In this document: positions 18,801 through 29,916 of the stretch, piece after piece
Position numbering within the stretch: position 1 is the first letter of the stretch
Layout: every line of letters starts with the position of its first letter
Assembly (NCBI GenBank): GCA_002842855.1
Contig: PHEE01000002.1
Coordinates: 1-64,000, forward strand
Reading direction: 5' to 3'
DNA from: Alphaproteobacteria bacterium HGW-Alphaproteobacteria-4
GTDB taxonomy: Bacteria > Pseudomonadota > Alphaproteobacteria > Rhodobacterales > Rhodobacteraceae
DNA: 64,000 nt
The notes under the pieces: generated by a model
What the model was told of the DNA's origin: nothing
What the model saw: the letters and a program-made list of their open reading frames with translations, nothing else
Databases searched by the model: none
Position numbers and translations under genes: made by a program

Positions 18801-18852
18801 CTTCTTCATTGCCGAAATACCCCACGGGGGTCCGGGGGTGTGAAACCCCCGG
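18801..18852 (-). repeat. Dispersed intergenic element, copy 3, with hairpin
   Basis: Inverted relative of 1126-1176: CCGGGGG/CCCCCGG stem (18832-18838, 18846-18852) next to a core that on the minus strand reads GGGGTATTTCGGCAATGAAG. It lies upstream of the YitT gene and points away from it. Confidence 0.6.
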
Positions 18853-18870
18853 CCTTGCCCCGAGGCCGCA

Positions 18871-19473
18871 ATGACCGACGTCACCCACCACACTCCGCTC
18901 GAAGACGCGCAAGGCATTGCCTATGGCGCGGGCATGGCCGCCTTCAGCATCGTCATGCTCACCCATCTGGGCTTTGTCACCGGCCAGACGGCGGGGCTGG
19001 CGATCCTCATCTCCTATGCCAGCGGCTGGGGTTTCGGGCCGGTGTTCTTTGCCGTCAACCTGCCCTTCTACTGGCTCGGCTACCGACGCATGGGCTGGGT
19101 GTTCACGCTCAAGACCTTCATTTCGGTGGCGCTCGTCTCGCTGCTTGCGGCCTGGATGCCGCATTGGGTCAGCTTCAGCACCCTCAACCCCGCGCTTGGC
19201 GCGGTGATGATCGGCTTCATGTCGGGGGCCGCGCTCTTGGCGCTTTTCCGCCACGGCGCCAGCCTTGGCGGGGTCGGGATCGTGGCGCTCTATCTGCAAG
19301 ACCGCACCGGCTTTCGCGCCGGTTGGACGCAGCTTATCTTCGATGCCTGCCTGTTCAGCGTCGCCCTAACCTTGCGCGACTGGCGCACCGTCGCCTGGTC
19401 GTTCCTCGGCGCGCTGGTGCTCAACCTGGTGATCGCGATGAACCACCGCCGCGACCGCTACATCGCGGCCTGA
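18871..19473 (+). CDS. YitT-family membrane protein
   Basis: The 200-residue protein has five to six hydrophobic segments and the family pattern AFSIVMLTHLGFVTGQTAGLAILISYASG and FMSGAALLALFRHGASLGGVGIVALYLQDRTG. YitT proteins (PF02588) are uncharacterised multi-pass membrane proteins. It ends about 100 bp before typA. The start follows a CGAGG site. Function unknown. Confidence 0.85.
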   Translation: MTDVTHHTPLEDAQGIAYGAGMAAFSIVMLTHLGFVTGQTAGLAILISYASGWGFGPVFFAVNLPFYWLGYRRMGWVFTLKTFISVALVSLLAAWMPHWVSFSTLNPALGAVMIGFMSGAALLALFRHGASLGGVGIVALYLQDRTGFRAGWTQLIFDACLFSVALTLRDWRTVAWSFLGALVLNLVIAMNHRRDRYIAA

Positions 19474-19574
19474 GGCACCCCGCGCCGATTTGCCGCGCCA
19501 TCACGCGCATTAGGCTGGCATTGCGGCCCGCGATCGACTATGCGCAGCCCCGCAGCACTGAATTGGCGGATCAA

Positions 19575-21392
<1,818 letters not shown>

Positions 21393-21400
21393 CCCGCCAG

Positions 21401-21418
21401 CCCCGGCCAAGGCCGGGG
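21401..21418 (+). terminator. Hairpin after typA
   Basis: CCCCGGCC-AA-GGCCGGGG begins 8 nt after the typA stop. There is no T-run, so Rho-independent activity is uncertain; it may protect the 3' end. Confidence 0.4.
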
Positions 21419-21480
21419 CGCGCCTGCGGCGGGCGGGGGGGCGCCACGGCGCCGCAGCGAGAGCGCCCGGCGCAGCACGC

Positions 21481-21562
21481 TCCGCGGGGGATATTTGACC
21501 CAAGGCAAATACAAACCAGATCTTCCGGCTTGCCTTGGCAAAATATCCCCGCCGGAGGCCGC
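21481..21562. repeat. Inverted pair of dispersed elements between convergent genes
   Basis: A plus-oriented copy (GCGGGGGATATTTGACC at 21484-21500) faces a minus-oriented copy (right arm TTGCCTTGGCAAAATATCCCC, up to 21556). Together they form a long imperfect hairpin between typA and the leftward DUF815 gene. Each copy lies downstream of one of the two genes, suiting a two-way terminator. Confidence 0.65.
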
Positions 21563-21569
21563 TACGGCA

Positions 21570-22409
21570 TCAAAGCGCCAGCCCGTGCCGCCCTGCGAGA
21601 TCGGTGAAATACTGCCACGCAACGCGGCCCGAGCGGGCGCCGCGCGTGGCCTGCCATTCGATCGCTTCGGCGCGCAGCAGCGCGGGGTCGACCGCAAGGC
21701 CGTAAGCCGCACAATAGCCCGCGATCATCGCCAGGTAGTCATCTTGCCCGCAGGGGTGAAACCCGAGCCAGAGGCCGAAGCGATCTGACAGCGAAACCTT
21801 TTCCTCGACCGCTTCCGAAGGGCTGATCGCGGTGGAACGTTCGTTGTCGATCATCTCGCGCGGCATCAGATGGCGGCGGTTCGAGGTGGCGTAGAAGAGC
21901 ACATTCGCCGGGCGCCCCTCGATGCCGCCATCGAGCACAGCCTTGAGGCTTTTGTAGTGCTGATCGTCGGCCGAAAACGACAGATCGTCGCAAAAGAGCA
22001 CGAAGCGGCGCGGGGCGGCGGCGCGCAGATGCGCGAGCAGTCGCGGCACCGAGGGCAGATCGTCGCGGGCAAGCTCGACCAGCGTCAGCGCCGGCCCACG
22101 CGCCAGCACCGCCGCATGCACCGCCTTGACCAGCGACGATTTGCCCATGCCGCGCGCGCCCCAGAGCAGCGCGTTGTTGGCAGCGTGGCCGCGCGCGAAC
22201 TGCTCGGTATTGGTCAAAAGCGTGTCGCGGGCCCGGTCGATGCCCACCAGCAGCGCCAGATCGACGCGGGCGACCGACGCCACCGGTTCCAGCCGGTCGG
22301 GGGCGGTGTGCCATACGAAGGCGCTGGCGGCGGCAAAATCGGGGGCGGGCGCGGGCGCGGGGGCCAACCGGTCCAGCGCTTCAGCGATGCGCACCAGCGG
22401 ATCGGTCAC
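21570..22409 (-). CDS. DUF815-family AAA+ ATPase
   Basis: The 279-residue protein has Walker [15 protein letters not shown], Walker [16 protein letters not shown], then the family string [42 protein letters not shown]815 ATPases are conserved in proteobacteria but uncharacterised. Its ATG overlaps the tatC stop (ATGA), so it is translated together with the Tat translocase genes. A role in export or envelope quality control is only suggested by this coupling. Confidence 0.88.
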   Translation of the reverse strand: MTDPLVRIAEALDRLAPAPAPAPDFAAASAFVWHTAPDRLEPVASVARVDLALLVGIDRARDTLLTNTEQFARGHAANNALLWGARGMGKSSLVKAVHAAVLARGPALTLVELARDDLPSVPRLLAHLRAAAPRRFVLFCDDLSFSADDQHYKSLKAVLDGGIEGRPANVLFYATSNRRHLMPREMIDNERSTAISPSEAVEEKVSLSDRFGLWLGFHPCGQDDYLAMIAGYCAAYGLAVDPALLRAEAIEWQATRGARSGRVAWQYFTDLAGRHGLAL

Positions 22410-23293
22410 TTTGGCGCCTCGTCTGGCTCGGCTTGGTCTTCCTCGTCGTCAACCCAGAGTCCTTCGGCGCGCAGCCGCGCCTCGCGCAGCTTCTCGATCC
22501 GCGCCACGAGGAAGATCGAGACCTCATAGAGCCCATAGACCACGACGAACAGCACCACCTGCGAAATCACGTCAGGTGGGGTCGCCAGAGCCGCGAGCAC
22601 CAGGATGCCGACAATCGCGTAGCGGCGCATCCGCTTGAGCGACGCGGCAGAGATCAGCCCGGCCTTGCCCATCAGCGTCAGCAGCACCGGCAACTGAAAG
22701 CACAGCCCGAAGGCGAGGATGAACTTGATGGTCAGGCCAAGGTATTCCTGCACCGAACCCTGAAACACGATCCCCGCCTCGGCCAGGGCGGGGCCGCCGG
22801 GTGCTGCACCATCTGGCGGCACCGGCAACAGCGGTCCTTGCTGAAAGCCGAGGAAGAAGCTGAAGGCCATCGGCAGAATGATGAAATAGGCAAACGCCGC
22901 GCCCAGCGCGAACATCGCGGGCGAGGCGATCAGGAACGGCAGAAAGGCGCCGCGTTCGGATTTGTAGAGCCCCGGCGCCACAAACCGCCACATCTGGTAG
23001 CCGATCACCGGAAACGACAGTGCAAAGCCACCCAGAAACGAGATGCTGATGGCGACAAAGAACCCTTCCTGCAACTTGATCAGCACCAGACCGCAATCCT
23101 GGCCGCGGTCGCCAAGGGCGGCGCAGATCGGGCGGGTGAGAAAGTTGAAGATCGGATTCCAGACCGTGAAGCAGACAAGCATGGCCACCGTGAAGGCCAG
23201 CACCGACCAGATCAGGCGGCGGCGCAGCTCGGCCAGATGTTCGATCAGCGGCGCGGCCGAGGCATCGACCTCGTCGGCTTGGGCGTCGCTCAT
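22406..23293 (-). CDS. tatC: Sec-independent translocase subunit TatC
   Basis: The 295-residue membrane protein has six helices and TatC motifs: [18 protein letters not shown] at the N terminus, [37 protein letters not shown], and [15 protein letters not shown]. TatC recognises twin-arginine signal peptides with TatB. It is longer than E. coli TatC (258) through an extended periplasmic loop and charged tail. Overlaps tatB by ATGA. Confidence 0.97.
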   Translation of the reverse strand: MSDAQADEVDASAAPLIEHLAELRRRLIWSVLAFTVAMLVCFTVWNPIFNFLTRPICAALGDRGQDCGLVLIKLQEGFFVAISISFLGGFALSFPVIGYQMWRFVAPGLYKSERGAFLPFLIASPAMFALGAAFAYFIILPMAFSFFLGFQQGPLLPVPPDGAAPGGPALAEAGIVFQGSVQEYLGLTIKFILAFGLCFQLPVLLTLMGKAGLISAASLKRMRRYAIVGILVLAALATPPDVISQVVLFVVVYGLYEVSIFLVARIEKLREARLRAEGLWVDDEEDQAEPDEAPK

Positions 23294-23859
23294 GCGTCAT
23301 CCCCTTTGGTGGCGGGTTTGCGCGGTGCGCTTGGGCGGGGCGCGGGTTTTGCCGCGGCGCGCTTGGCCGAGGCGGATTTTGCCGGGGCAGGTTTTGCTGC
23401 GGCAGATTTTACCGGCGCGGGATCGGTTAACGAGGCGGCAGGCGCGGGTTTCGGCGCGCCCGCGCGGGCCGGTCTGGCAGGCGCCTTCACCGGTTGCGGC
23501 TTGGGTTTTGCAGCGGCCGGGGCAGCAACCGCCGCCGGCTTGGGGTCGGGCAGCGGGCCCGGTGTGTAGCCGCCCTTGAGCTTCGGATCCCATTTCTCGA
23601 ATGCCGTTGCGGCGTCTTCCAACTCATCGAGGCCGAGTGCCTTCTTCGAGGTCAGGCTTTTGATGTCATTGGCGGTTTCGCGCATGCCGGTAGCATCGGC
23701 CGCATCTTCCATGGCGCGCGAAAACTCGCGTGCCATGCCGCGCGCTTTTGCGGTGAATCGGCCAAGCGTGCGGAACATGCCGGGCAGGTCTTTCGGACCG
23801 ACCACGATCAGCGCCACAATGCCGATCACCAGCAATTCGCTGCCGCCGATGTCAAACAT
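23290..23859 (-). CDS. tatB: Sec-independent translocase subunit TatB
   Basis: A 189-residue protein with the N-terminal membrane helix [33 protein letters not shown], an amphipathic helix, and a long Ala/Pro/Lys-rich C-terminal tail (about 95-189) of low complexity. TatB forms the substrate-binding complex with TatC. It follows tatA by 40 nt. Confidence 0.95.
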   Translation of the reverse strand: MFDIGGSELLVIGIVALIVVGPKDLPGMFRTLGRFTAKARGMAREFSRAMEDAADATGMRETANDIKSLTSKKALGLDELEDAATAFEKWDPKLKGGYTPGPLPDPKPAAVAAPAAAKPKPQPVKAPARPARAGAPKPAPAASLTDPAPVKSAAAKPAPAKSASAKRAAAKPAPRPSAPRKPATKGDDA

Positions 23860-23899
23860 CCTGCCCCCGCTTCCGCGCTGCCGTTACAAGCACCTGCGT

Positions 23900-24121
23900 T
23901 CAGGCCTGATCCTTGGGCTTCTCGGCCTCGGGCGTCACGTCGCGCGCGGCCTGCGAGGCGGCGCTCTCGATTTCGGCGTTGCCTTCCCTGATGCCCTTCT
24001 TGAACGAGGTAATCCCCTTGCCAACCTCGCCCATCAGCGACGAAATCTTGCCGCGTCCGAACAGCACCAGCACCACCACGGCGATCAGCAAAAGCCCCAA
24101 GGGGCCGATATTGTTGAACAT
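23900..24121 (-). CDS. tatA: Sec-independent translocase subunit TatA
   Basis: The 73-residue protein has the helix [23 protein letters not shown] and the amphipathic [16 protein letters not shown], the TatA pattern (FGRGK...G..IGK.I..FK). TatA forms the translocation channel. ATG 24121 has an excellent AGGAGG. It is the first gene of tatA-tatB-tatC-DUF815. Confidence 0.95.
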   Translation of the reverse strand: MFNNIGPLGLLLIAVVVLVLFGRGKISSLMGEVGKGITSFKKGIREGNAEIESAASQAARDVTPEAEKPKDQA

Positions 24122-24190
24122 GCGTTCATCCTCCTGGCTGCGCACACCCAGCGGGCGCGCGGCGTATGGTTCCATGTATGGCCAAGCGCG

Positions 24191-24231
24191 CGCCAATCAA
24201 AGCCCCTTTGCGGGCTTTGGGCGGTTTTTTT
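24191..24231 (+). terminator. Intrinsic terminator on + strand upstream of marC
   Basis: AAAGCCC (24199-24205), loop CTTTGC, GGGCTTT (24212-24218), extended outside by CGCC/GGCG, then seven T (24225-24231). This is a textbook Rho-independent terminator for rightward transcription. No rightward gene ends here: it lies in the divergent tatA-marC spacer, 60 bp before the marC ATG. Confidence 0.75.
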
Positions 24232-24291
24232 CCACTGCCGCGCTTGCGCAACTGGCGCCGCTGCGCCAGCTATGGGGCTGAGGGAGCGCTG

Positions 24292-24909
24292 ATGGAAACC
24301 ACCTTTGCCCTGACCGCCTTTGTCACCCTGTTCGTGGTCGTTGACCCGATCGGGCTGGCGCCGCTGTTCGTGGCGCTGACCGCTGGCATGGACCCTGCGG
24401 CACGGCGGCGCGCAGGCCTGCGCGCGGTCATGATCGCGGCGGTGCTGATGACGTTGTTCGGGTTGCTCGGCGACCGGCTTCTGGGTGCAGTCGGCATTTC
24501 ACTGTCGGCGTTTCGGATTGCGGGCGGGGTGCTGTTGTTTCTGACCGCACTCGACATGCTCTTTGAGCGGCGCACCCAGCGGCGCGAGGGGCAGCACCCA
24601 AGCCACGCCGACGACCCTTCGGTGTTTCCGCTCGCCACGCCGCTGATTGCCGGGCCGGGGGCGCTGGCCACAATGATACTGCTCACCGGGCAGTCGGGCG
24701 GCTGGTCGGGCGTGCTGCTGGTGCATCTGGCAATGGCCGCAGTGCTGGCTTTGGTGTTTGCGCTGTTCCTCGCCGCCGCGCCGATCGAGCGGGCATTGGG
24801 GCGCACCGGCACCATGGTGGTGACGCGGCTTCTGGGCATGCTGCTGGCGGCGCTTGCCACGCAATTCATCCTCGACGGCCTGCGCGGCGCCGGAATCATG
24901 GGGGTTTGA
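24292..24909 (+). CDS. MarC-family membrane protein
   Basis: The 205-residue protein has six membrane segments and the MarC strings FVVVDPIGLAPLFVALT and PLATPLIAGPGALATMILL. MarC/UPF0056 proteins are inner-membrane proteins of unclear function (proposed NAAT transporters). Start ATG 24292 follows AGGGAG. Downstream it is only 3 nt from the aspartic protease gene, and an upstream terminator could act as an attenuator. Confidence 0.9.
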   Translation: METTFALTAFVTLFVVVDPIGLAPLFVALTAGMDPAARRRAGLRAVMIAAVLMTLFGLLGDRLLGAVGISLSAFRIAGGVLLFLTALDMLFERRTQRREGQHPSHADDPSVFPLATPLIAGPGALATMILLTGQSGGWSGVLLVHLAMAAVLALVFALFLAAAPIERALGRTGTMVVTRLLGMLLAALATQFILDGLRGAGIMGV

Positions 24910-24912
24910 GCG

Positions 24913-25491
24913 GTGGACGGCGATACGATGGCCCGCTTTGGGTACCTTGCGCTGCTGTTGGTGGCAGTGGGCGGCTACGCCGTGGTCGAGTTCCGCCGTC
25001 GCCCCGGCCGTGCGCTGCAACAGGTCATGGTCTGGGCCTTCATCTTCGTCGGGCTGATCGCGGGGTTCGGGCTCTGGTCCGATATTCGCCGCGAGGTGAT
25101 GCCGGTGCAGAGCATCGGTGCGGGCGGGCGGATTGAGGTGCCTATCTCGCAGGATGGTCACTTCTACCTTGTCGCCACGCTCAACGGCGTCGGCGTGCGC
25201 TTTGCCGTCGATACCGGCGCCAGTGACATCGTGCTGAGCGCGCGCGACGCCACCCGTATCGGGCTCGATCTGGCGCGGCTTTCCTATTACCAGCGCGCGC
25301 AAACCGCCAACGGCAGCGTTGAAACCGCGCCGGTGCTGATCGCCACGCTGGAACTGGGCGGCGTCAGCGAGCGCGACGTGCCCGCCGTGGTGAACAAGGG
25401 CGATATGGACGGCTCGCTTCTGGGCATGGCATACCTGTCGCGGTTTTCACGGGTGGAAATGACGCCGCGGATGCTGGTGCTGGAGCGGTAG
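24913..25491 (+). CDS. Membrane-anchored retropepsin-like aspartic protease
   Basis: The 192-residue protein has two N-terminal membrane helices (about 8-25 and 38-57) and a retropepsin-like domain with catalytic motif FAVDTGASDIVLS (about residues 98-110) and LGMAYLSRF at the flap end. It fits the TIGR02281 clan AA family. A GTG start at 24913 is preferred because family members begin MDGDxxAR; ATG 24928 is the alternative. Function unknown, probably periplasmic proteolysis. Follows marC by 3 nt. Confidence 0.85.
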   Translation: MDGDTMARFGYLALLLVAVGGYAVVEFRRRPGRALQQVMVWAFIFVGLIAGFGLWSDIRREVMPVQSIGAGGRIEVPISQDGHFYLVATLNGVGVRFAVDTGASDIVLSARDATRIGLDLARLSYYQRAQTANGSVETAPVLIATLELGGVSERDVPAVVNKGDMDGSLLGMAYLSRFSRVEMTPRMLVLER

Positions 25492-25500
25492 GCGCCGCAA

Positions 25501-25570
25501 AGCGCCTCCGGCGGGGATATTTGGCCAAGGCAAGCCAATTGCCTTGGCCAAATATCCCCCGCAGAGCGCG
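25501..25570. repeat. Perfect inverted pair of dispersed elements
   Basis: GGGGATATTTGGCCAAGGCAA (25513-25533) and its exact complement (25539-25559) form a 21-bp stem with a 5-nt loop, flanked by CCTCCGGC and GCAGAGC arms. It lies between the convergent protease and holC genes, 9 nt from each stop. A two-way terminator made from two copies of the family is the likely role. Confidence 0.7.
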
Positions 25571-25578
25571 CGACGGTT

Positions 25579-26049
25579 TCAGCCCGCGGGGCGCTCGGCC
25601 TTTTTCACCCAGCGTCCGCCCAGATCTTCCCAATACTGCGCGGCAATACCCGCGCCGGTCAGGTCGCGCCACTGGCCGCGGGCACGATCGAGCGCGTCGG
25701 GCAGGGAGCCGTCGAAGATCACCCAGACCCGCTCCAGCCGGGCGGCTTCGGCCAGTTCGATCTCGGCACCGTCGATCGCCATCAGGGCACGGGGGGAATT
25801 GGCGGCGCTGCCGGGGGTGTGGGTCAGCAGCAGCGGCTGGCGGGCATCGGCAGGGCCACCGCTCAGCCCGTGCGGCAGAAAGCCGTCCTGCGGCCCGAGC
25901 CAGAGCTGCGTGTCGAGCACTTGCATCCGCGCCCGCTCGGTGCCGCGCAGCTCGACCGGCCAGCCCTGCGCCAGCGCCCGGGTGGCAAGGGTGGCGACCA
26001 ACGCTTCGAGCGGGGCGCCGCCGAGCTGGTAGAAGAGCGCCTGTGCCAC
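25579..26049 (-). CDS. holC: DNA polymerase III chi subunit
   Basis: The 156-residue protein matches HolC: ALFYQLGGAPLEALVATLATRALAQGWPVELRGTE at the N terminus, LWLGPQDGFLPHGL, and HTPGSAANSPRALMAIDGAEI. Chi binds single-stranded DNA-binding protein and links it to the clamp loader. Start is GTG, 2 nt after pepA; alphaproteobacterial pepA-holC pairing is common. Confidence 0.92.
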   Translation of the reverse strand: MAQALFYQLGGAPLEALVATLATRALAQGWPVELRGTERARMQVLDTQLWLGPQDGFLPHGLSGGPADARQPLLLTHTPGSAANSPRALMAIDGAEIELAEAARLERVWVIFDGSLPDALDRARGQWRDLTGAGIAAQYWEDLGGRWVKKAERPAG

Positions 26050-26051
26050 GC

Positions 26052-27524
<1,473 letters not shown>

Positions 27525-27600
27525 GGCGGGCTCCTCGGGGGTGTTTCAATTCTGCCGCGGAGCGTAGCGGGATGGCGCGAAAATGGAAAGGCAGCGCAGC

Positions 27601-27622
27601 CCGGGCTTTTACGCAAGCCCGG
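27601..27622. other. Hairpin in the lptF leader
   Basis: CCGGGCTT (27601-27608), loop TTACGC, AAGCCCGG (27615-27622) is a perfect 8-bp stem, 43 bp before the lptF start, followed by TTCGGGC. It lies in the pepA/lptF divergent spacer, where no other feature is seen. Confidence 0.4.
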
Positions 27623-27664
27623 TTCGGGCTAAGACTGGGGAAACATCCGGGGAGTTGCGCAACC

Positions 27665-28798
27665 TTGTCCAGACTGGATCGTTACCTGCTGGCACAACTT
27701 ATGGCGCTGTTCGGGTTCTTCGCCCTGGTGCTGGTGGCGATCTATTGGCTGAATCAGGCGGTGCAAATGTTCAACCAACTGATCGCCGATGGCCAGTCGG
27801 CGCGGGTGGTGCTGGAGCTGACCTCGCTGGCCTTGCCTGCGGTGATTGCGCTGTTGCTGCCGCTATCGGCCTTTGCCGCCAGCATTTTCGTGCTGAACCG
27901 GCTGATTGGCGAAAGCGAGCTGGTGGTGATGCAAGCCACCGGCACCTCGCCCTGGCGGTTGGCGCGCCCGGTGCTGGTGTTCGGGCTGATCGTGGCGCTG
28001 ATGATGGCAATGCTGGTGCATGTGCTGGTACCGATGGCGCGGGCGCGCACGCACGACCGGCGCGCCGAAATCGCCGAGAACGTGGCGGCGCGGTTCGTGA
28101 CCGAAGGCAGGTTTCAGCACCCGGCGCCGGGGGTGACATTCTTCATCCGCGAAATTTCGCCGCGCGGCGAGCTTCTCGACATCTATCTGGCCGACAGCCG
28201 TGGCGCCAATGCGACGGTGTTTCTGGCAAGCAAGGCGGTGATCGTGCGCGGCGATACCGGGCCGAAGCTGGTGATGTTCGATGGCCGCGCGCAAACCCTG
28301 CGCGCTTCGGACGGGCGGCTTTCGGTGACCCGGTTTGCCGATTTCGCCTATGATCTTGGCGCCTTGATCGAGGGCAACGCAGCGCGCACTCTGGGCATTC
28401 GGGAACGCACGACGCGCCAACTTTTGCAGGGCAGCGCCGAAGATCTGGGCGCGCCGGACGCGGTGTCGCTAGAGCTTGTCAGGCGTGCCACGTCGCCGCT
28501 GCGCGCGCCGATTGCGGCGCTGCTCGGGTTTGCCGCGCTGCTGCTTGGTGGGTTCAGCCGGCTCGGTATGTGGCGCCAGATCGTGTTTGCCGTGGTGCTG
28601 CTGCTGGTGCTGCAATCGGTGCTGAATGCCGCCGACGCCGCCGCGCAGCGCGCGCCAGACCTATGGCCGCTGATCTGGCTGCCGCTGGCCGGGGGCGCGC
28701 TGGTGGTGGTGGCGATGCTGTGGTGGGCGCGCCGGTCGCGCCGCGCGCCGGGGCGCAACAGGGTGCGCCAAGCCGCCGCCGCGGGAGGCGCGCCATGA
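27665..28798 (+). CDS. lptF: LPS export permease LptF
   Basis: This 377-residue permease starts MSRLDRYLLAQL at a TTG with GGGGAG upstream; the frame is open upstream, but LptF homologues start here. N-terminal helices hold LLPLSAFAASIFVLNRLIGESELVVMQATG, a periplasmic beta-jellyroll follows (about 130-260), then three C-terminal helices. With LptG and the LptB ATPase it extracts LPS from the inner membrane. Overlaps lptG by ATGA. Confidence 0.95.
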   Translation: MSRLDRYLLAQLMALFGFFALVLVAIYWLNQAVQMFNQLIADGQSARVVLELTSLALPAVIALLLPLSAFAASIFVLNRLIGESELVVMQATGTSPWRLARPVLVFGLIVALMMAMLVHVLVPMARARTHDRRAEIAENVAARFVTEGRFQHPAPGVTFFIREISPRGELLDIYLADSRGANATVFLASKAVIVRGDTGPKLVMFDGRAQTLRASDGRLSVTRFADFAYDLGALIEGNAARTLGIRERTTRQLLQGSAEDLGAPDAVSLELVRRATSPLRAPIAALLGFAALLLGGFSRLGMWRQIVFAVVLLLVLQSVLNAADAAAQRAPDLWPLIWLPLAGGALVVVAMLWWARRSRRAPGRNRVRQAAAAGGAP

Positions 28799-29916
28799 CG
28801 CTGACACTCTATTTCGCGCGGCGCTATCTGCGGGCGTTCCTGATGGTGACGGCGGCGCTGAGCGCGGTGCTGTTTCTGGTCGACATGATCGAGCAGGTTC
28901 GCGATTTCGCCAACAGCGGGGCGCGTTTTGGCCAGATCGCCTTGCTTGCCGCGCTGAACGTGCCGGGCGGGCTTGGCTTGATACTGCCGCTGGTGGCGGT
29001 GCTGGCGGGTACGGTGATGTTTCTGGGACTGGCGCGCAGTTCCGAGCTGGTGGTGGTGCGTGCGGCGGGCCGATCGGCGCTGCGCATGGCGCTGGCACCT
29101 GCGGCGGTGGCGTTCCTGCTGGGCTTGCTCGCGCTCGGGGCGCTGAACCCGATCACGGCGGCCACCGCGAAACGCTTTGACACGCTTTCCGACCAGCTGT
29201 TGCGCGGTGGCGCGCAGTCGGTTTCGATCAGCCGCGAGGGGGTCTGGCTGCGGCAGGCCGGGTCTGCGCTGGAGGGTGAAGAATCGGCGCGGCGCCAATC
29301 GGTGATTCACGCGCTGCGCGCCAATTCAGACGCCTCCGAGCTTTATGACGTGACGTTGATGGAGTTTTCCTTTGACGGTGGCCCGCTGCGCTATCTCAAG
29401 GCCGAGACCGCGCGGCTGGTGCCGGGTGCATGGATTCTGACATCGGCGAAGGAATGGCCGCTTGCCGCAAGCGCCAACCCCGAAACCGAAGCGGTGCTGC
29501 ACCCGAGCCTGCGGGTGTCGTCAGACCTGACCGCCGAGCGGATTCGCGACGGATTCGGGGCGCCGTCCGAGGTTTCGGTGTGGGATCTGCCTGATTTCAT
29601 CGCTGCACTGGAGCGCGCCGGATTTTCCTCGCGCCGGCACGCGGTCTGGCTGGCAATGGAGCTGGCGCAACCGTTGCTGCTGGCGGCGATGGTATTGATC
29701 GCGGCGGCCTTTACCATGCGCCACATGCGCCAGGGCGGCACCGGCGCCATGGCGCTCATGGCCTTTGGCGCCGGGGTTGCCGCCATGCTTTTGCGCAATG
29801 TCGCGCAGGCGATGGGCGAGAACAGCCTGATACCGGTTGCGCTCGCGGCCTGGGCGCCGCCGCTGGTGGTGATGATGGCCGCGCTGACGCTGATCCTGCA
29901 TCTGGAGGATGGCTGA
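28795..29916 (+). CDS. lptG: LPS export permease LptG
   Basis: The 373-residue permease shows TLYFARRYLRAFLMVTAAL at the N terminus, LPLVAVLAGTVMFLGLARSSELVVVRAAG (YjgP/YjgQ core), a periplasmic domain, and three C-terminal helices. It is the partner of LptF. Its stop overlaps the lptD start by one base (TGATG). ATG 28795 is preferred to an earlier in-frame start inside lptF. Confidence 0.95.
   Translation: MTLTLYFARRYLRAFLMVTAALSAVLFLVDMIEQVRDFANSGARFGQIALLAALNVPGGLGLILPLVAVLAGTVMFLGLARSSELVVVRAAGRSALRMALAPAAVAFLLGLLALGALNPITAATAKRFDTLSDQLLRGGAQSVSISREGVWLRQAGSALEGEESARRQSVIHALRANSDASELYDVTLMEFSFDGGPLRYLKAETARLVPGAWILTSAKEWPLAASANPETEAVLHPSLRVSSDLTAERIRDGFGAPSEVSVWDLPDFIAALERAGFSSRRHAVWLAMELAQPLLLAAMVLIAAAFTMRHMRQGGTGAMALMAFGAGVAAMLLRNVAQAMGENSLIPVALAAWAPPLVVMMAALTLILHLEDG

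Larger units (their letters stand above)
18416..18870. other. 455-bp stretch without a confident gene
   Basis: This gap holds a possible 29-codon minus-strand reading frame (18573-18662), an 18-bp sequence identical to one in the GTA operon (18672-18689), CACGCCACGCG-type short repeats around 18710-18730, and a dispersed repeat with hairpin (18801-18852). Several overlapping frames are open only because of high GC; none shows a recognisable domain. Confidence 0.5.

Noticed and set aside
18480..19574. Upstream extension of the typA frame
   Set aside because: It overlaps the YitT gene in another frame and family members start at MDLRNIAIIAHVDHGKTT.
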